DNA of 64,000 bases from Polynucleobacter sp. JS-JIR-II-b4. GTDB taxonomy: Bacteria > Pseudomonadota > Gammaproteobacteria > Burkholderiales > Burkholderiaceae. The DNA lies in NCBI RefSeq assembly GCF_018687815.1, contig NZ_CP061306.1, forward strand, positions 1,488,001 through 1,552,000, written 5' to 3'. The notes beneath the pieces were generated by a model that saw only the letters and a list, made by a program, of their open reading frames with translations, was not told the DNA's origin and did not search any database. Positions 1 to 11,000 of the stretch are shown in pieces. A program made the translations under genes and the position numbers. The first letter of the stretch is position 1; each line of letters starts with the position of its first letter.

Positions 1-384
1 GCGGATACCGTTAACCATTACAGTCAAGCCGCCTTTAACCTTACCAGTAACAGTACCGGTAACGATCTCAGCTTGCTCGAGCGCTTTTTCCAAGTTCATC
101 CATGATGCCAAGCGTTTTGCTTTATCACGGGAAAGGATGGTGTCGCCATAGCCGTTCTCAAGAGCGTCAATAGCAACGGAAACGAAATCGCCAGGAGCTA
201 CTTCAATCTCGCCAGCGTCGTTATGGAATTCTTCAACAGGAATAAACGCTTCAGACTTTAAGCCAGCGTTAACAACGACGAAGTTATGGTCGATGCGGAG
301 AACTTCAGCCGAAATAACTTGGCCGGTCTTCATATTCGATCGGGTTAATGATTCTTCAAATAGTTCTGCAAATGATTCAGACAT
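1..384 (-). CDS. rpsA: 30S ribosomal protein S1, 5' part only
   Basis: The reading frame starts at ATG 384 (MSESFAELFEESL) and runs off the left edge of the window, so only about the first 128 residues are present. The sequence matches the first S1 RNA-binding repeats (phrases such as TGQVISAEVLRID and VNAGLKSEAFIPVEEF). S1 helps mRNA bind the 30S subunit. It lies downstream of cmk in the same direction, the usual cmk-rpsA order in proteobacteria. The 136 bp between them show no gene and probably form the rpsA leader. Confidence 0.93.
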   Translation of the reverse strand, partial: MSESFAELFEESLTRSNMKTGQVISAEVLRIDHNFVVVNAGLKSEAFIPVEEFHNDAGEIEVAPGDFVSVAIDALENGYGDTILSRDKAKRLASWMNLEKALEQAEIVTGTVTGKVKGGLTVMVNGIR

Positions 385-520
385 GTGTATTCACTTTGTG
401 CCGCCAGAAGGCCTGACGGGTTAGGTTAAAAAAGTCTTCAAGAAACACGCTAATGAAAAGTCGCGTTGTGGAGTTTCTTAAGACACCAAAAACTACTGCG
501 TACAGCCTACTACATACAAA

Positions 521-1183
521 CTAGGCGATTGTCGATTGATACCAATCTAAAACCGTCTTAACTGCTTGATCTATAGATAAATCTGATGTTTCAAGCACTT
601 TTGCACCATCTGCAACTAACAAGGGTGCGGTACCTCGACTACTGTCTCTGGCATCGCGCTCCTGCAAATCTTGCAGCAAGTCCTCAAGTTTAGCAGGAAT
701 TCCCTTAGCTATCAATTGCTTATAGCGACGTTCGGCTCTGGCAGCAGCTGTTGCAGTCAAGAAAACCTTCAAAACTGCATCTGGGAATATGACGCTGGCC
801 ATATCCCTGCCATCGGCCACTAAGCCTGGGGATTGGCGAAAACTGCGCTGCAGACCCACTAAAGCAGCCCTAACCTCGGGGTGAACTGCCAAAGCGGAGG
901 CCCTTAAGCCAATGTTTTCCGTACGGATAGCATCAGTCACATCCTCGCCATTGAGGAAAATTTGACTATTTTTAAATGAAATCAATAACTTAGGAACTAA
1001 AAGGCCCAATTCTGAGCCATTTTTGACGTCAATTGCCTGTTTTTCACTGGCTAGAGCAACCAAGCGATAGAGAGCGCCGCTATCTAAATAATGAAAGCCT
1101 AGCTTTTCCGCAACCAATGAGGCAACCGTCCCTTTACCAGAAGCGGTAGGTCCGTCAATTGCGATGACTGGTGGAAGACTCAT
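521..1183 (-). CDS. cmk: Cytidylate kinase
   Basis: A 220-residue protein of normal family length. The P-loop is [12 protein letters not shown] near residues 8-19. [12 protein letters not shown] and the RAERRYKQL lid region match cytidylate kinase, which phosphorylates CMP and dCMP with ATP in pyrimidine salvage. It sits 14 bp downstream of aroA and upstream of rpsA, all leftward, so it belongs to the long aromatic/serine biosynthesis operon of Burkholderiales. Confidence 0.95.
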   Translation of the reverse strand: MSLPPVIAIDGPTASGKGTVASLVAEKLGFHYLDSGALYRLVALASEKQAIDVKNGSELGLLVPKLLISFKNSQIFLNGEDVTDAIRTENIGLRASALAVHPEVRAALVGLQRSFRQSPGLVADGRDMASVIFPDAVLKVFLTATAAARAERRYKQLIAKGIPAKLEDLLQDLQERDARDSSRGTAPLLVADGAKVLETSDLSIDQAVKTVLDWYQSTIA

Positions 1184-1197
1184 AAATGGGATTTGGC

Positions 1198-2526
1198 TTA
1201 GCTAACTACTTTCGCAAATTCTGCGAAATAGGTCGGGAATGTTTTCGCTACACAATTCGGATCGTTGATCTTTAGTGCATTTGGACCAAATGCAGCGAGC
1301 GAAAAACACATTGCCATACGATGGTCATCGTAAGTATCAATACCTTCACTTGGTGATTTCCAGTCACTTTGTGAAGCAGGAGCTTGAACTACGATGTAAT
1401 CCGCACCCTCTTCTACGATTGCGCCAACCTTCTTTAATTCTTTTGCCATTGCCGCAATACGATCCGTTTCTTTGACGCGCCAGCTAGCAATATTATTTAA
1501 GCGCGTTGGACCTTCGGCAAATAATGCAGCAACTGCAAGCGTCATTGCAGCATCCGGAATTTCTGTGCAATCAATCGTGATGCCATTGAGTTTGCCGTTA
1601 GCATTTTTCACACCAGCTACTTCAATCCAATCTTCGCCGGCTGTAATGTTTGCACCCATGAGCGCAAGCGCATCAGCGAATGCCACATCTCCTTGAATAC
1701 TGTCATTGCCTACACCTAGAACTCGCACCGGGCCGCCGCCTATGGCGCCAAGGGCCAAGAAGTACGAAGCTGAAGAAGCATCACCCTCTACAGATAGTTG
1801 GCCTGGACTTTTGTACACAGCATCTGATGTTTTTGCCGGAATGATGAACGATTGCATATCAGGGCAAGCAACGGTGACGCCAAATCGTGCCATCAACTTC
1901 AAAGTGATATCGATGTATGGACGAGAAATGAGTTCGCCAATCACTTCAATACGTACTGGTTCATTTGCCACCAAGGGCAAAGCCATCAGCAAGGCTGTTA
2001 AGAACTGGCTCGATACATCGCCGCGTACTTTCACAACATCTTTAATCTGAATATCTGCCGCCAAGATTTTGATTGGTGGATAACCTTCTTGTAATTCGTA
2101 ATCAATTTTCGCGCCCACTTGACGTAGACCATCGACCAAATCCCGAATTGGTCTTTCATGCATGCGAGCAACACCAGATAAGCGGTAATTACCACCTTGC
2201 ATAGCTAAAGCTGCAGTGAGCGGACGAATCGCAGTGCCAGCATTACCCATAAAGAGGTCTGCATCCTGCACAGGGAACTTGCCACCACAACCCTCAACAA
2301 CGCAAACCTTGTCAGCCATATCTGTGACAGATAAGCCTAGCTGACGCAAAGCATTACGCATCACCTGAGTATCGTCGGCATCCAACAAATTCTTAAGAGT
2401 AGTTGTGCCAGTTGATAAAGCTGCTAATAGCAATGCGCGATTAGAGATGCTTTTGGAGCCAGGCAACACAATCGAGCCTTGCGCTCGCTTAAAAGGTCCA
2501 ATACTGATATCTGGCAAACCACTCAT
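1198..2526 (-). CDS. aroA: 3-phosphoshikimate 1-carboxyvinyltransferase (EPSP synthase)
   Basis: 442 residues. Motifs [15 protein letters not shown] near residue 23, [14 protein letters not shown] near residue 94 and [11 protein letters not shown] near residue 350 are the substrate-binding signatures of EPSP synthase. This enzyme joins PEP to shikimate-3-phosphate in the chorismate pathway. Its start abuts the stop of the prephenate dehydrogenase gene, so translation is probably coupled. Confidence 0.96.
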   Translation of the reverse strand: MSGLPDISIGPFKRAQGSIVLPGSKSISNRALLLAALSTGTTTLKNLLDADDTQVMRNALRQLGLSVTDMADKVCVVEGCGGKFPVQDADLFMGNAGTAIRPLTAALAMQGGNYRLSGVARMHERPIRDLVDGLRQVGAKIDYELQEGYPPIKILAADIQIKDVVKVRGDVSSQFLTALLMALPLVANEPVRIEVIGELISRPYIDITLKLMARFGVTVACPDMQSFIIPAKTSDAVYKSPGQLSVEGDASSASYFLALGAIGGGPVRVLGVGNDSIQGDVAFADALALMGANITAGEDWIEVAGVKNANGKLNGITIDCTEIPDAAMTLAVAALFAEGPTRLNNIASWRVKETDRIAAMAKELKKVGAIVEEGADYIVVQAPASQSDWKSPSEGIDTYDDHRMAMCFSLAAFGPNALKINDPNCVAKTFPTYFAEFAKVVS

Positions 2527-3407
2527 TAAAGGACGTCCAAGTCTTGACGTGCTTTGCTCGCCTTATTAAATAATTTTTCCAAACCTGCGCCATCGCTTTC
2601 TGCAACGAGCTTGCGCATATGGTTGACGATCAACAGGTATTGATCCAATTCCTTCAGGATGGCGGTGCGATTGCCGAGGCAAATATCACGCCACATTTCT
2701 GGGCTAGAAGCTGCAATGCGAGTGAAATCTTTAAATCCGGCGCCAACATGACTCAACTTTTGATCAGCATCTTCCGAGTTCACCACGCTTGCCATTAAGG
2801 CATAAGACAGGAGGTGGGGGAGATGAGAAACAGCCGCATAAATTGCATCATGCTGCACGACACCAATCTTCTTCACATCAGAGCCAACAGACTCCCAAAA
2901 GCCAGTGATCAAAGCAGTATCTTCAGGAGAGTTTTCTTGCAACGGGCAAATAATGGTTTGCTTGCCCTGGAATAAATCCGCTTTAGCAGCACTTGCTCCA
3001 TGCTGAGCGCCACCAGCAATTGGATGCGCTGGCACAAATTGACAAGCCTTCTTGCCCAGCACTTCTTTTGCCGCCAGAATGACATCACCCTTAGTACTAC
3101 CGGCATCGGTAATCATGGTGCGAGGCTCAAGATGCGGCTCCATCACTTCGAATGCGGCGCGCATTTGCGCTACTGGCACACAAAGCACAATCACATCAGA
3201 TTGTTTTGCTGCCTCAACTAAATCCACTACACCATCAATCGCACCCATCTTTTGCGCTTGATCTAAATTTTCTTTACTACGGCCTACGCCCAATACTTTA
3301 GTTACTACGCCTGCTTTTTTTAAAGCTAAGCCAAGTGAGGCGCCAATCAAACCAACACCAACGATGGTGACGGTACCGTAATTACTTGCAGGATTAATGA
3401 TGGTCAT
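2526..3407 (-). CDS. tyrA: Prephenate dehydrogenase
   Basis: 293 residues with an N-terminal NAD-binding Rossmann motif ([15 protein letters not shown], about residues 16-30), followed by DAGSTKGDV and PAHPIAGG, both typical of prephenate/arogenate dehydrogenases. It oxidatively decarboxylates prephenate for tyrosine synthesis. It overlaps the stop of hisC by 4 bp and touches aroA. No chorismate mutase or ACT domain is fused to it; the mutase lies in pheA two genes upstream. Confidence 0.93.
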   Translation of the reverse strand: MTIINPASNYGTVTIVGVGLIGASLGLALKKAGVVTKVLGVGRSKENLDQAQKMGAIDGVVDLVEAAKQSDVIVLCVPVAQMRAAFEVMEPHLEPRTMITDAGSTKGDVILAAKEVLGKKACQFVPAHPIAGGAQHGASAAKADLFQGKQTIICPLQENSPEDTALITGFWESVGSDVKKIGVVQHDAIYAAVSHLPHLLSYALMASVVNSEDADQKLSHVGAGFKDFTRIAASSPEMWRDICLGNRTAILKELDQYLLIVNHMRKLVAESDGAGLEKLFNKASKARQDLDVL

Positions 3408-4522
3408 TTAAGAATATCTTTTAAGGCAGCAATAAAAGCCGCATTTTCTTCTGGCAAGCCAATGGAAATACGTAACCATTGCGGTAAGCCATAGTTACCA
3501 ACAGGTCGAACAATAATGCCGCGCTTGAGTAACTCCAAATTGATGCGGGCACCGGCCTGGTCATCATCACCCACTTTAACCAATACAAAGTTTCCCGCGG
3601 AAGGTAAATACCGCAGACCCAACTGATCAAATGCCTTGGTTAACTGTTCGTAACCAGCCTGATTAAGTTCAAATCCTTGTTGCAAAAATGCTTTATCTTG
3701 AAATGCTGCAATCGCCGCTGCTTGCGCAAGGCTATTCACATTAAATGGCTGACGGATACGATTCAGTAAATCGGTTAAGTGCGGCTGAGCTACACCGTAA
3801 CCAATACGCAAGCCAGCCAAGCCGTAAGCTTTTGAGAAGCTGCGCGACAAAATCATATTGGGAAAACGCTTCACCCAAGCAATCGCATCGTAGCGCTGCT
3901 CCGGAGTGAGGTATTCGTTATAAGCTTCATCAAGCACTACCACCACATTGGATGGAACTGCCATCAAAAAATCTTCAATCTCTTTGGCGGCTAAGTAGCT
4001 ACCAGTTGGATTATTTGGGTTGGCTACAAACACGAGTTTTGCTTTATCGCCCGACGTTTTAACTACTGACAACATTGCAGGCAGGTCATGGCCATAAATA
4101 TCGGTTGCGGCAACCTCAACAGCTTTAGCGCCAACAGCCTGTGTAGCTAAAGGATAAACAGCAAAAGCATGTTTTGAGAAAATCACTTCGTCGCCAGCTT
4201 GTGCAACAGCACGCGCAGCTAATTCCAAAATATCGTTACTGCCATTACCTAAAGTAATCCAATCGGTTGGCACACCCAATCGATCAGCGAGGACATTTTT
4301 GAGCTCAAATCCGTTGGAATCTGGGTAGCGACCCAAATCACTCGCAGCCTTAAGCATGGCATCTTGTGCAGACTTAGGCATGCCCAATGGATTTTCATTA
4401 GAGGCCAGCTTCACAATCTTGTTTTCATCCAAACCGTACTCGCGCGCAACTTCACTAATAGGTCGCCCACCTACATAAGGGGCAATCGCATGAATATGTT
4501 TTAGACCAATCTTAGAAGTCAT
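3404..4522 (-). CDS. hisC: Histidinol-phosphate aminotransferase
   Basis: 372 residues, a class I/II PLP aminotransferase. The PLP lysine lies in SRSFSKAYGLAGLRIGY near residue 230. NENPLG (about 41-46) and NPNNPTG (about 168-174) are HisC signatures. The family transaminates imidazole-acetol phosphate in histidine synthesis. In this aromatic cluster (the hisC2 position of Burkholderiales) it may also act on aromatic amino acids, which is inference from context. It overlaps tyrA by 4 bp. Confidence 0.92.
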   Translation of the reverse strand: MTSKIGLKHIHAIAPYVGGRPISEVAREYGLDENKIVKLASNENPLGMPKSAQDAMLKAASDLGRYPDSNGFELKNVLADRLGVPTDWITLGNGSNDILELAARAVAQAGDEVIFSKHAFAVYPLATQAVGAKAVEVAATDIYGHDLPAMLSVVKTSGDKAKLVFVANPNNPTGSYLAAKEIEDFLMAVPSNVVVVLDEAYNEYLTPEQRYDAIAWVKRFPNMILSRSFSKAYGLAGLRIGYGVAQPHLTDLLNRIRQPFNVNSLAQAAAIAAFQDKAFLQQGFELNQAGYEQLTKAFDQLGLRYLPSAGNFVLVKVGDDDQAGARINLELLKRGIIVRPVGNYGLPQWLRISIGLPEENAAFIAALKDILK

Positions 4523-4563
4523 TTGGATTTACTAATGTTGTAGTTAACTGCGGATGCTTCTGA

Positions 4564-5643
4564 TTAAGCTGAATGTGGATAAGAGCCAAGGTTCTTATAA
4601 AAAGCAGCAACACCCTTCAGCTCTTCAAGCGCCTTCACAACCTTCTCATCATCCGCATGACCAGCAATATCAATATAGAAGTGATACTCCCAAGTACCTT
4701 TTCGCGCAGGACGAGACTCAAAACGATTCATCGAAACACCATGTTTAGCCAAAGGTGCTAGCAAACGATGAACAGCACCAGGCTGGTTATCGACAGAGAG
4801 AACGAGAGAAGTTTGATCTTTTCCGGTTGACTGACATGCATAGTTACCAACCACGACAAAACGCGTACGGTTGTGTGGGTCATCCTGAATCTGTGCAGCT
4901 ACCGCTTGTAGGCCATATGCTTCTTGAGCAGGATCGCCAGCAATTGCAGCCAAAGTAGGATCGGCAGCAGCCATACGAGCTGCTTCTGCATTGCTACTGA
5001 CGGCTTGGCGCTTTAATTGCGGTGCATGTACGCTTAACCATTGCTGACATTGCGCCAGCGCTTGAGCATGAGCGCAGACAGTTGTTACGCCATCCAAGTT
5101 ACCACTCTTAGTGAGTAGGTGATGGCGAATTGGCAACACTACTTCACCACTAATGCGCATAGAAGAGTCGAGCAATAAATCTAAAGTGCGTGAGATAGCA
5201 CCTTCGCTAGAGTTTTCAACAGGCACAACGCCAAATTGCGCCGCGCCCTTCTCTACCGACCTAAAGACTTCATCTAAGCTTGCGCAAGGCAAGCCAGCAA
5301 TCGAGTGGCCAAAATACGTTTGAGCCGCTTGCTCAGAAAATGTTCCCACTGGGCCAAGATAAGCAATTGTTTGGCGAGCTTCTAGAGCTCTGCATGCAGA
5401 CATCACTTCACGCCAAATGGCAGCAATGCCGTCTGGAAGCAGAGGGCCTTTATTAATTTCTTGTAGGCGAGCAACCACTTGGCGCTCACGCTCAGGACGA
5501 AATACTGGTGATGAGAAACCACCTTTGACATGGCCAACTTCCTGCGCAGCTTTTGCACGTTGAGTCAGCAAATCTAAAATTTGCGCATCCAATGCGTCAA
5601 TTTTTTCCCGCAAGGGAGCTAAGCGCTTTTCTTCAGTACTCAT
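4564..5643 (-). CDS. pheA: Bifunctional chorismate mutase / prephenate dehydratase
   Basis: 359 residues in three parts. An N-terminal chorismate mutase (about 1-90) has REKIDALDAQILDLLTQRA. A prephenate dehydratase domain (about 93-270) has YLGPVGTFSEQAA and the TRFVVVG motif. A C-terminal ACT domain (about 278-355) has the ESRP element that usually binds phenylalanine for feedback control. It converts chorismate to phenylpyruvate. It shares its start position with the end of serC, so the two are probably co-translated. Confidence 0.95.
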   Translation of the reverse strand: MSTEEKRLAPLREKIDALDAQILDLLTQRAKAAQEVGHVKGGFSSPVFRPERERQVVARLQEINKGPLLPDGIAAIWREVMSACRALEARQTIAYLGPVGTFSEQAAQTYFGHSIAGLPCASLDEVFRSVEKGAAQFGVVPVENSSEGAISRTLDLLLDSSMRISGEVVLPIRHHLLTKSGNLDGVTTVCAHAQALAQCQQWLSVHAPQLKRQAVSSNAEAARMAAADPTLAAIAGDPAQEAYGLQAVAAQIQDDPHNRTRFVVVGNYACQSTGKDQTSLVLSVDNQPGAVHRLLAPLAKHGVSMNRFESRPARKGTWEYHFYIDIAGHADDEKVVKALEELKGVAAFYKNLGSYPHSA

Positions 5644-6740
5644 TAAGCCCGCCTTTCAAAATCACGCATAAATTCAATTAAGGCTTTTACGCCCTCAATG
5701 GGCATGGCGTTATAGATGCTGGCACGCATACCGCCAGCAGCTTTATGGCCACGCAAGGCAACCAAACCAGCCGCATTCGATTGCGCCAAAAACTCTGCGT
5801 TCAGGCTCTCATCTTTTAAGAAGAAAGTCACGTTCATACGTGAGCGATATTCTTTTGAGACACGATTTTCATACAAACTGCTTTGATCCAAGAAGCTATA
5901 GAGCAAATCCGCTTTTTCTTGATTACGCTTTTCGATGGCTTTCACACCACCTTGCTTGAGTAGCCACTTAAATCCTAAGCCAGCCAAATAGATCGAGAAT
6001 GTCGGCGGCGTATTAATCATGGATTGGGTATTAGCCTGTACAGACCAATCCCAAATCGTTGGGGTGATAGACATGCTCTTGCCTAACAAATCCTTACGCA
6101 CAATCACAATCGTGACACCAGATGGGCCAATATTCTTTTGCGCGCCACCAAACCAAACAGCGCATTGATTCACGTCCATCTCTTTAGAAAGGATGTTGCT
6201 AGAAATATCTGCAACTAAGGGAATATCACCAACATCCGGCACATCCGGAAACTCAACACCGCCAATAGTTTCATTGGCGCAGTAAAGAACATAAGCAGCA
6301 TCACTTGATAACTTCCAAGTTGATCTTGCGGGAATCGTATTGAATTTTTCTGCGGCTGAAGAGGCAACTAAATTTGCAGTGCCGTACTTCTGCGCCTCTT
6401 TATAAGATTTTTCTGACCATACGCCAGTAACAATGTAATCCGCCTTTGGTCCATTCTTGGCTAAAGGCATGAGGTTCATTGGGATAGCAGCGTTTTGACC
6501 TAAGCCGCCACCTTGCAAAAGCAAGATCTCATAAGTATCGGGAATATTCATCAACGTACGAAGATCTTGAATCACCTCTTCATACACTTCCATGAACTCT
6601 TTACTGCGATGACTAATCTCCATCACGCTAGTTCCGAGTCCACGCCAATTGAGCATTTCATCGGCAGCCTGCTTCAACACCTCTTCTGGCAAAGTAGCAG
6701 GCCCCGCAGCGAAATTGAATATGCGGCGGTCAAAAGTCAT
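5643..6740 (-). CDS. serC: Phosphoserine aminotransferase
   Basis: 365 residues, class V PLP aminotransferase. FNFAAGPATLPEEVL at the N-terminus and GGAQKNIGPSGVT with the PLP lysine near residue 200 are SerC signatures. It makes phosphoserine from 3-phosphohydroxypyruvate and also serves pyridoxal phosphate synthesis. It lies 26 bp downstream of gyrA, the usual gyrA-serC-pheA order in Burkholderiales. Confidence 0.95.
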   Translation of the reverse strand: MTFDRRIFNFAAGPATLPEEVLKQAADEMLNWRGLGTSVMEISHRSKEFMEVYEEVIQDLRTLMNIPDTYEILLLQGGGLGQNAAIPMNLMPLAKNGPKADYIVTGVWSEKSYKEAQKYGTANLVASSAAEKFNTIPARSTWKLSSDAAYVLYCANETIGGVEFPDVPDVGDIPLVADISSNILSKEMDVNQCAVWFGGAQKNIGPSGVTIVIVRKDLLGKSMSITPTIWDWSVQANTQSMINTPPTFSIYLAGLGFKWLLKQGGVKAIEKRNQEKADLLYSFLDQSSLYENRVSKEYRSRMNVTFFLKDESLNAEFLAQSNAAGLVALRGHKAAGGMRASIYNAMPIEGVKALIEFMRDFERRA

Positions 6741-6766
6741 GGTGTGCTCTAGTCTAGAGGTGACGC

Positions 6767-9475
6767 TTAAGCGTCACCTGCCGTATCGTCATTAGAGTCG
6801 GTTGCTGGATCTGCAGATACATCACCTTCTTCTGCGTCATCAGCTTCGCCATCTGAATCGCTTTCAGCAATACGCTGCAAGCCAGATAAACGCGTACCTT
6901 CATCTACGTTAATCAAAGTAACACCTTGAGTAGCGCGACCCATCTCACGAATTTCAGAAACACGCGTGCGGACCAAGATGCCACCAGTAGTGATCAACAT
7001 AATTTGATCTTCTGGAGATACCAATGCAGCCGCTACTACCTTACCGTTACGCTCCGAAGTCTGAATAGCAATCATGCCCTTCGTGCCGCGACCATGACGT
7101 GTGTATTCAGCGATTGGCGTACGCTTACCGTAACCATTCTCTGTAGCTGTCAATACACTACTTGGAATTGCAATGCCGTCTGCATCAACCACAGCCGCTT
7201 CAGCACCTTCTGCAGCTTCTGCTGGAGCAACCAACATAGCGATCACTTGATGACCTTCGCCTAAGTTCATGCCGCGCACACCGCGTGCGGTACGACCCAT
7301 TGGACGAACATCATTCTCGTCAAAGCGCACTGCTTTACCAGCGTCAGAGAACAACATAACATCGTGCTGACCATCAGTAATCGCTGCGCCAACTAAGAAG
7401 TCATTTTCATTCAAGTCAACCGCAATAATGCCGGCCTTACGTGGGTTAGAGAAGTCAGACAAGCGCGTCTTCTTCACAGTGCCCAAGCTAGTAGCCATAA
7501 AGACGTAATGATCATCCTGGTAGCCCTTGATCGGCAGAATCACAGTGATCTTCTCGCCTTCAATCAGCGGGAACATATTGACGATTGGCTTGCCACGAGA
7601 GGTGCGACTACCTTGCGGCACTTCCCAAACTTTGAGCCAATACATCCGACCGCGATCGGAGAAGCACAAAATAATGTCATGGGTGTTCGCAACGAAGAGT
7701 GTATCAATCCAATCTTCATTCTTAGTGGCTGCAGCTTGCTTGCCGCGACCACCACGTTTTTGGGCGCGATATTCACTCAGAGGTTGACTCTTCATGTAAC
7801 CAGTATTTGAAAGAGTCACCACCATATCTTGCGGCGTAATCAAATCTTCTGTGAAGAGTTCGGTTGCATTCATTTCAATAAATGAACGACGACCTGTATC
7901 ACCACCAGCAATACCAAATTCAGATTGAACTTCTTTCAACTCAGACTCAATCACTTGAGTAACGCGCTCTGGTTTCGCTAACAAATCTAGTAAGTCAGAA
8001 ATCTCTGCCATTACTTCTTTATATTCGTTGACGATCTTGTCTTGCTCAAGACCAGTCAAGCGTTGTAAACGCATTTGCAAAATTTCTTGTGCTTGACTAT
8101 CTGACAAACGATACAAGCCAGTAGTTTGCATGCCGTACTCAGGCAACAATCCTTCTGGACGATAAGCGTTGCGGCCGCCTGGGGTATCGGTCTCAGCACG
8201 CGCCAACATCTCGCGCACCATCGATGAATCCCAAGCTTTGCCCATCAACTCTTGCTTAGCAATCACTGGGTTCGCAGCAGCTTTAATAATCGCAATGAAC
8301 TCATCGATGTTTGCTAATGCAACAGCCAAACCTTCTAAGACGTGACCACGATCGCGTGCTTTACGTAATTCAAAAATCGTACGACGTGTGACAACTTCAC
8401 GACGATGCTGCAAGAAGTACTCAAGCATTTGCTTCAAGTTCAACAAGCGTGGTTGGTTATCCACCAATGCCACCATGTTCATACCGAAGTTATCTTGTAA
8501 CTGAGTGCTCTTATACAAATTATTGAGAACAACTTCAGGCACTTCGCCGCGCTTCAATTCAATCACAACGCGCATGCCGGATTTATCTGACTCATCACGT
8601 AAATCAGAAATGCCTTCTACTTTTTTCTCATTCACCAACTCAGCGATGCGCTCGAGTAAGTTCTTTTTATTTACTTGGTATGGCAACTCATCAACGATGA
8701 TGGCTTGACGCGCGCCCTTATCCAAATCTTCAAAGTGGGTTTTGGCACGCATAACAACACGGCCACGACCAGTGCGATAACCCTCGCGAACACCTTGAAC
8801 GCCATAAATGATGCCGGCGGTCGGGAAATCCGGGGCTGGAATGATCTCTATGAGCTCATCAATCGTGCATTCTGGGTTGTGCAGCACGTGCAAACAGGCT
8901 GAAACCACCTCATCCAGGTTATGCGGCGGGATATTGGTCGCCATACCTACAGCAATGCCAGAACTGCCATTTATGAGCAAATTAGGCACTTTGGCAGGCA
9001 GAATCAGGGGTTCCTTCTCGCTACCGTCGTAATTTGGCCCAAAATCGACCGTTTCCTTGTCCAAATCGGCCAAAAGCTCATGAGCTATCTTGCGCAGGCG
9101 GATCTCGGTATATCGCATTGCAGCAGCGTTATCGCCGTCTACGGAGCCAAAGTTACCCTGCCCGTCAACCAGCATATAGCGCAGAGAGAAATCCTGGGCC
9201 ATCCGAACGATCGTGTCATACACCGCAGAATCACCGTGCGGATGGTATTTACCGATTACATCGCCAACTATACGGGCAGATTTTTTGTAAGCTCGGTTCC
9301 AATCGTTGTTTAATTCATACATAGCGAATAAGACCCGGCGGTGAACCGGTTTGAGGCCGTCACGCACGTCTGGCAGGGCTCTGCCGACGATGACGCTCAT
9401 TGCGTAGTCCAAATAGGACCGCCGCATTTCGTCTTCGAGGGATATTGGTAGTGTTTCTTTAGCGGCTTGTTCCAT
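6767..9475 (-). CDS. gyrA: DNA gyrase subunit A
   Basis: 902 residues. The N-terminal breakage-reunion domain has the catalytic tyrosine in [11 protein letters not shown] and the quinolone region [17 protein letters not shown] with unmutated Ser and Asp positions. A beta-pinwheel C-terminal domain follows, with the GyrA box (QKRGGRGKQ). The last 35 or so residues are very acidic, a common GyrA tail. It introduces negative supercoils together with GyrB. It heads the leftward operon; 159 bp separate it from the divergent ompA gene and must hold both promoters. Confidence 0.97.
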   Translation of the reverse strand: MEQAAKETLPISLEDEMRRSYLDYAMSVIVGRALPDVRDGLKPVHRRVLFAMYELNNDWNRAYKKSARIVGDVIGKYHPHGDSAVYDTIVRMAQDFSLRYMLVDGQGNFGSVDGDNAAAMRYTEIRLRKIAHELLADLDKETVDFGPNYDGSEKEPLILPAKVPNLLINGSSGIAVGMATNIPPHNLDEVVSACLHVLHNPECTIDELIEIIPAPDFPTAGIIYGVQGVREGYRTGRGRVVMRAKTHFEDLDKGARQAIIVDELPYQVNKKNLLERIAELVNEKKVEGISDLRDESDKSGMRVVIELKRGEVPEVVLNNLYKSTQLQDNFGMNMVALVDNQPRLLNLKQMLEYFLQHRREVVTRRTIFELRKARDRGHVLEGLAVALANIDEFIAIIKAAANPVIAKQELMGKAWDSSMVREMLARAETDTPGGRNAYRPEGLLPEYGMQTTGLYRLSDSQAQEILQMRLQRLTGLEQDKIVNEYKEVMAEISDLLDLLAKPERVTQVIESELKEVQSEFGIAGGDTGRRSFIEMNATELFTEDLITPQDMVVTLSNTGYMKSQPLSEYRAQKRGGRGKQAAATKNEDWIDTLFVANTHDIILCFSDRGRMYWLKVWEVPQGSRTSRGKPIVNMFPLIEGEKITVILPIKGYQDDHYVFMATSLGTVKKTRLSDFSNPRKAGIIAVDLNENDFLVGAAITDGQHDVMLFSDAGKAVRFDENDVRPMGRTARGVRGMNLGEGHQVIAMLVAPAEAAEGAEAAVVDADGIAIPSSVLTATENGYGKRTPIAEYTRHGRGTKGMIAIQTSERNGKVVAAALVSPEDQIMLITTGGILVRTRVSEIREMGRATQGVTLINVDEGTRLSGLQRIAESDSDGEADDAEEGDVSADPATDSNDDTAGDA

Positions 9476-9634
9476 CTAGAAATAATATCATTTTGATGAC
9501 AGGTAGGCCCTATGCTAAGATTCTGTCAGTTTGTACGAAATTGAGATGTGTCGCTTTGCAGTTTTTGCATCAAGGTAGGGCGAATTACATTTAAGTTTGA
9601 CTTTAATTAAAAAAGAGATTTTTGAGGACTAAAA

Positions 9635-10207
9635 ATGAACAAAACCCTAAGAGTGTTGCTCGCTTCTGTTATTACTGTTTCTGCTACTGCAGCAATGGCT
9701 TCTGATAACTGGCAAAACGGCGATGGCGCCCTAAACTGGAAAAACGGCGATGGCACATTGTGCTGGCGCGATAACAACTGGACTCCTGCTACTGCAGCTA
9801 AAGGTTGTGATGGTGCGTTGACTGCTGCTGCTGCTGCTACTGGCGTTAGCCAAAGCAAAATCACTTTGCAAGCTGACACACTTTATGACTTCAACAAGTC
9901 TGACTTGAAACCAGAAGGTAAAGCTACTTTGGACAAGATCGCTGCTGATTTGAGCAAGATCAAGTTAGAAGTAATCATCGCTGTTGGTAACACTGACAGC
10001 GTTGGTACAGATGCATACAACATGGCCCTCGGTCAGCGTCGTGCGCAATCTGTTAAGACATACCTTGTAAGCAAGGGTGTTGACGGTAGCCGTATCTACA
10101 CAGAATCTAAAGGCAAGAGCAATCCAGTTGCATCAAACGCAACTGCTGAAGGCCGCGCTAAGAACCGCCGTACTGACATCGAAGTTGTTGGTACAGCAGC
10201 TAAGTAA
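9635..10207 (+). CDS. OmpA-family outer membrane protein
   Basis: 190 residues with a signal peptide (cleavage after ATAAMA). A short tryptophan-rich segment with two NGDG repeats follows, then a C-terminal OmpA/Pal peptidoglycan-binding domain (about 83-185) with DKIAADLSKIK and the NRRTDIEV signature. There is no eight-strand beta-barrel like that of E. coli OmpA, so it is probably a small peptidoglycan-anchoring protein. The RBS is GAGGA. A strong terminator follows it. Confidence 0.88.
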   Translation: MNKTLRVLLASVITVSATAAMASDNWQNGDGALNWKNGDGTLCWRDNNWTPATAAKGCDGALTAAAAATGVSQSKITLQADTLYDFNKSDLKPEGKATLDKIAADLSKIKLEVIIAVGNTDSVGTDAYNMALGQRRAQSVKTYLVSKGVDGSRIYTESKGKSNPVASNATAEGRAKNRRTDIEVVGTAAK

Positions 10208-10221
10208 TTCACTTTACTTGT

Positions 10222-10250
10222 AAAAAAGCCCGCTTCTAGCGGGCTTTTTT
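10222..10250 (+). terminator. Rho-independent terminator after the OmpA-family gene
   Basis: A perfect stem, AAAAAAGCCCGC / GCGGGCTTTTTT, with a 5-nt loop and a T-run, lies 15 bp after the stop codon. Confidence 0.9.
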
Positions 10251-10303
10251 ATTTCCGCTATATTCATAGACTTCTTCAATAGCCTCACCATTAGCCCATT
10301 TAT

Positions 10304-10993
10304 ATGAACGTCGACCAGTCAGAAATCGCCAAATTTAGCGCCCTAGCCCATCGTTGGTGGGATCCTAATAGCGAATTCAAACCCCTGCATGCCATCAACC
10401 CACTGCGCCTGAACTGGATTAAGTCCTTTGTTAGCTTGGAAGGTAAGAAGGTGGTTGATATTGGTTGCGGTGGTGGCATCTTGGCAGAATCCATGTCCCA
10501 ATCAGGCGCAGATACTACGGGCATCGATTTATCTGAAAAAGCTCTCAAAGTAGCTGAATTGCATGCATTGGAAGTGGGTGCAAACCTTACTTATCGCTCC
10601 ATCTCCGCAGAAGCGCTCGCCGATGAGCAACCTGAACAGTATGACCTAGTGACCTGCATGGAGATGCTTGAACACGTGCCGGACCCAGCGTCAGTGGTGC
10701 GCGCTTGCGCCAAACTTTGTAAGCCTGGTGGCACGTTATTTTTTAGCACCCTCAACCGCAGTCCTAAATCCTACTTATTTGCCATTATTGGTGCTGAATA
10801 CATTCTGAAGTTACTTCCTAGAGGTACTCACGAATACGCTAAATTCATCAAACCTTCTGAGCTTGTTGCCTTTACACGTCATGCGGGTTTAGAGATGCTG
10901 GGCATGAAAGGCCTTAGCTACAACCCACTCACTCAGGTCTATAGCCTGAATGATGATGTCGATGTGAATTACATGATTGCCGTCAGAAAGTAA
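10304..10993 (+). CDS. ubiG: Ubiquinone biosynthesis O-methyltransferase
   Basis: 229 residues. The SAM-binding motif is VDIGCGGGILAESM (about residues 48-61), with CMEMLEHVPDP and FFSTLNRSPKSYLFAI, typical of UbiG. It carries out both O-methylations in ubiquinone synthesis. The gene is followed almost directly by gph, as in other Burkholderiales. Confidence 0.94.
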   Translation: MNVDQSEIAKFSALAHRWWDPNSEFKPLHAINPLRLNWIKSFVSLEGKKVVDIGCGGGILAESMSQSGADTTGIDLSEKALKVAELHALEVGANLTYRSISAEALADEQPEQYDLVTCMEMLEHVPDPASVVRACAKLCKPGGTLFFSTLNRSPKSYLFAIIGAEYILKLLPRGTHEYAKFIKPSELVAFTRHAGLEMLGMKGLSYNPLTQVYSLNDDVDVNYMIAVRK

Positions 10994-11000
10994 TGCAATA

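Noticed and set aside
1275..2050. Open frames opposite aroA
   Set aside because: They mirror the aroA coding sequence on the other strand, with no ribosome sites or domains.
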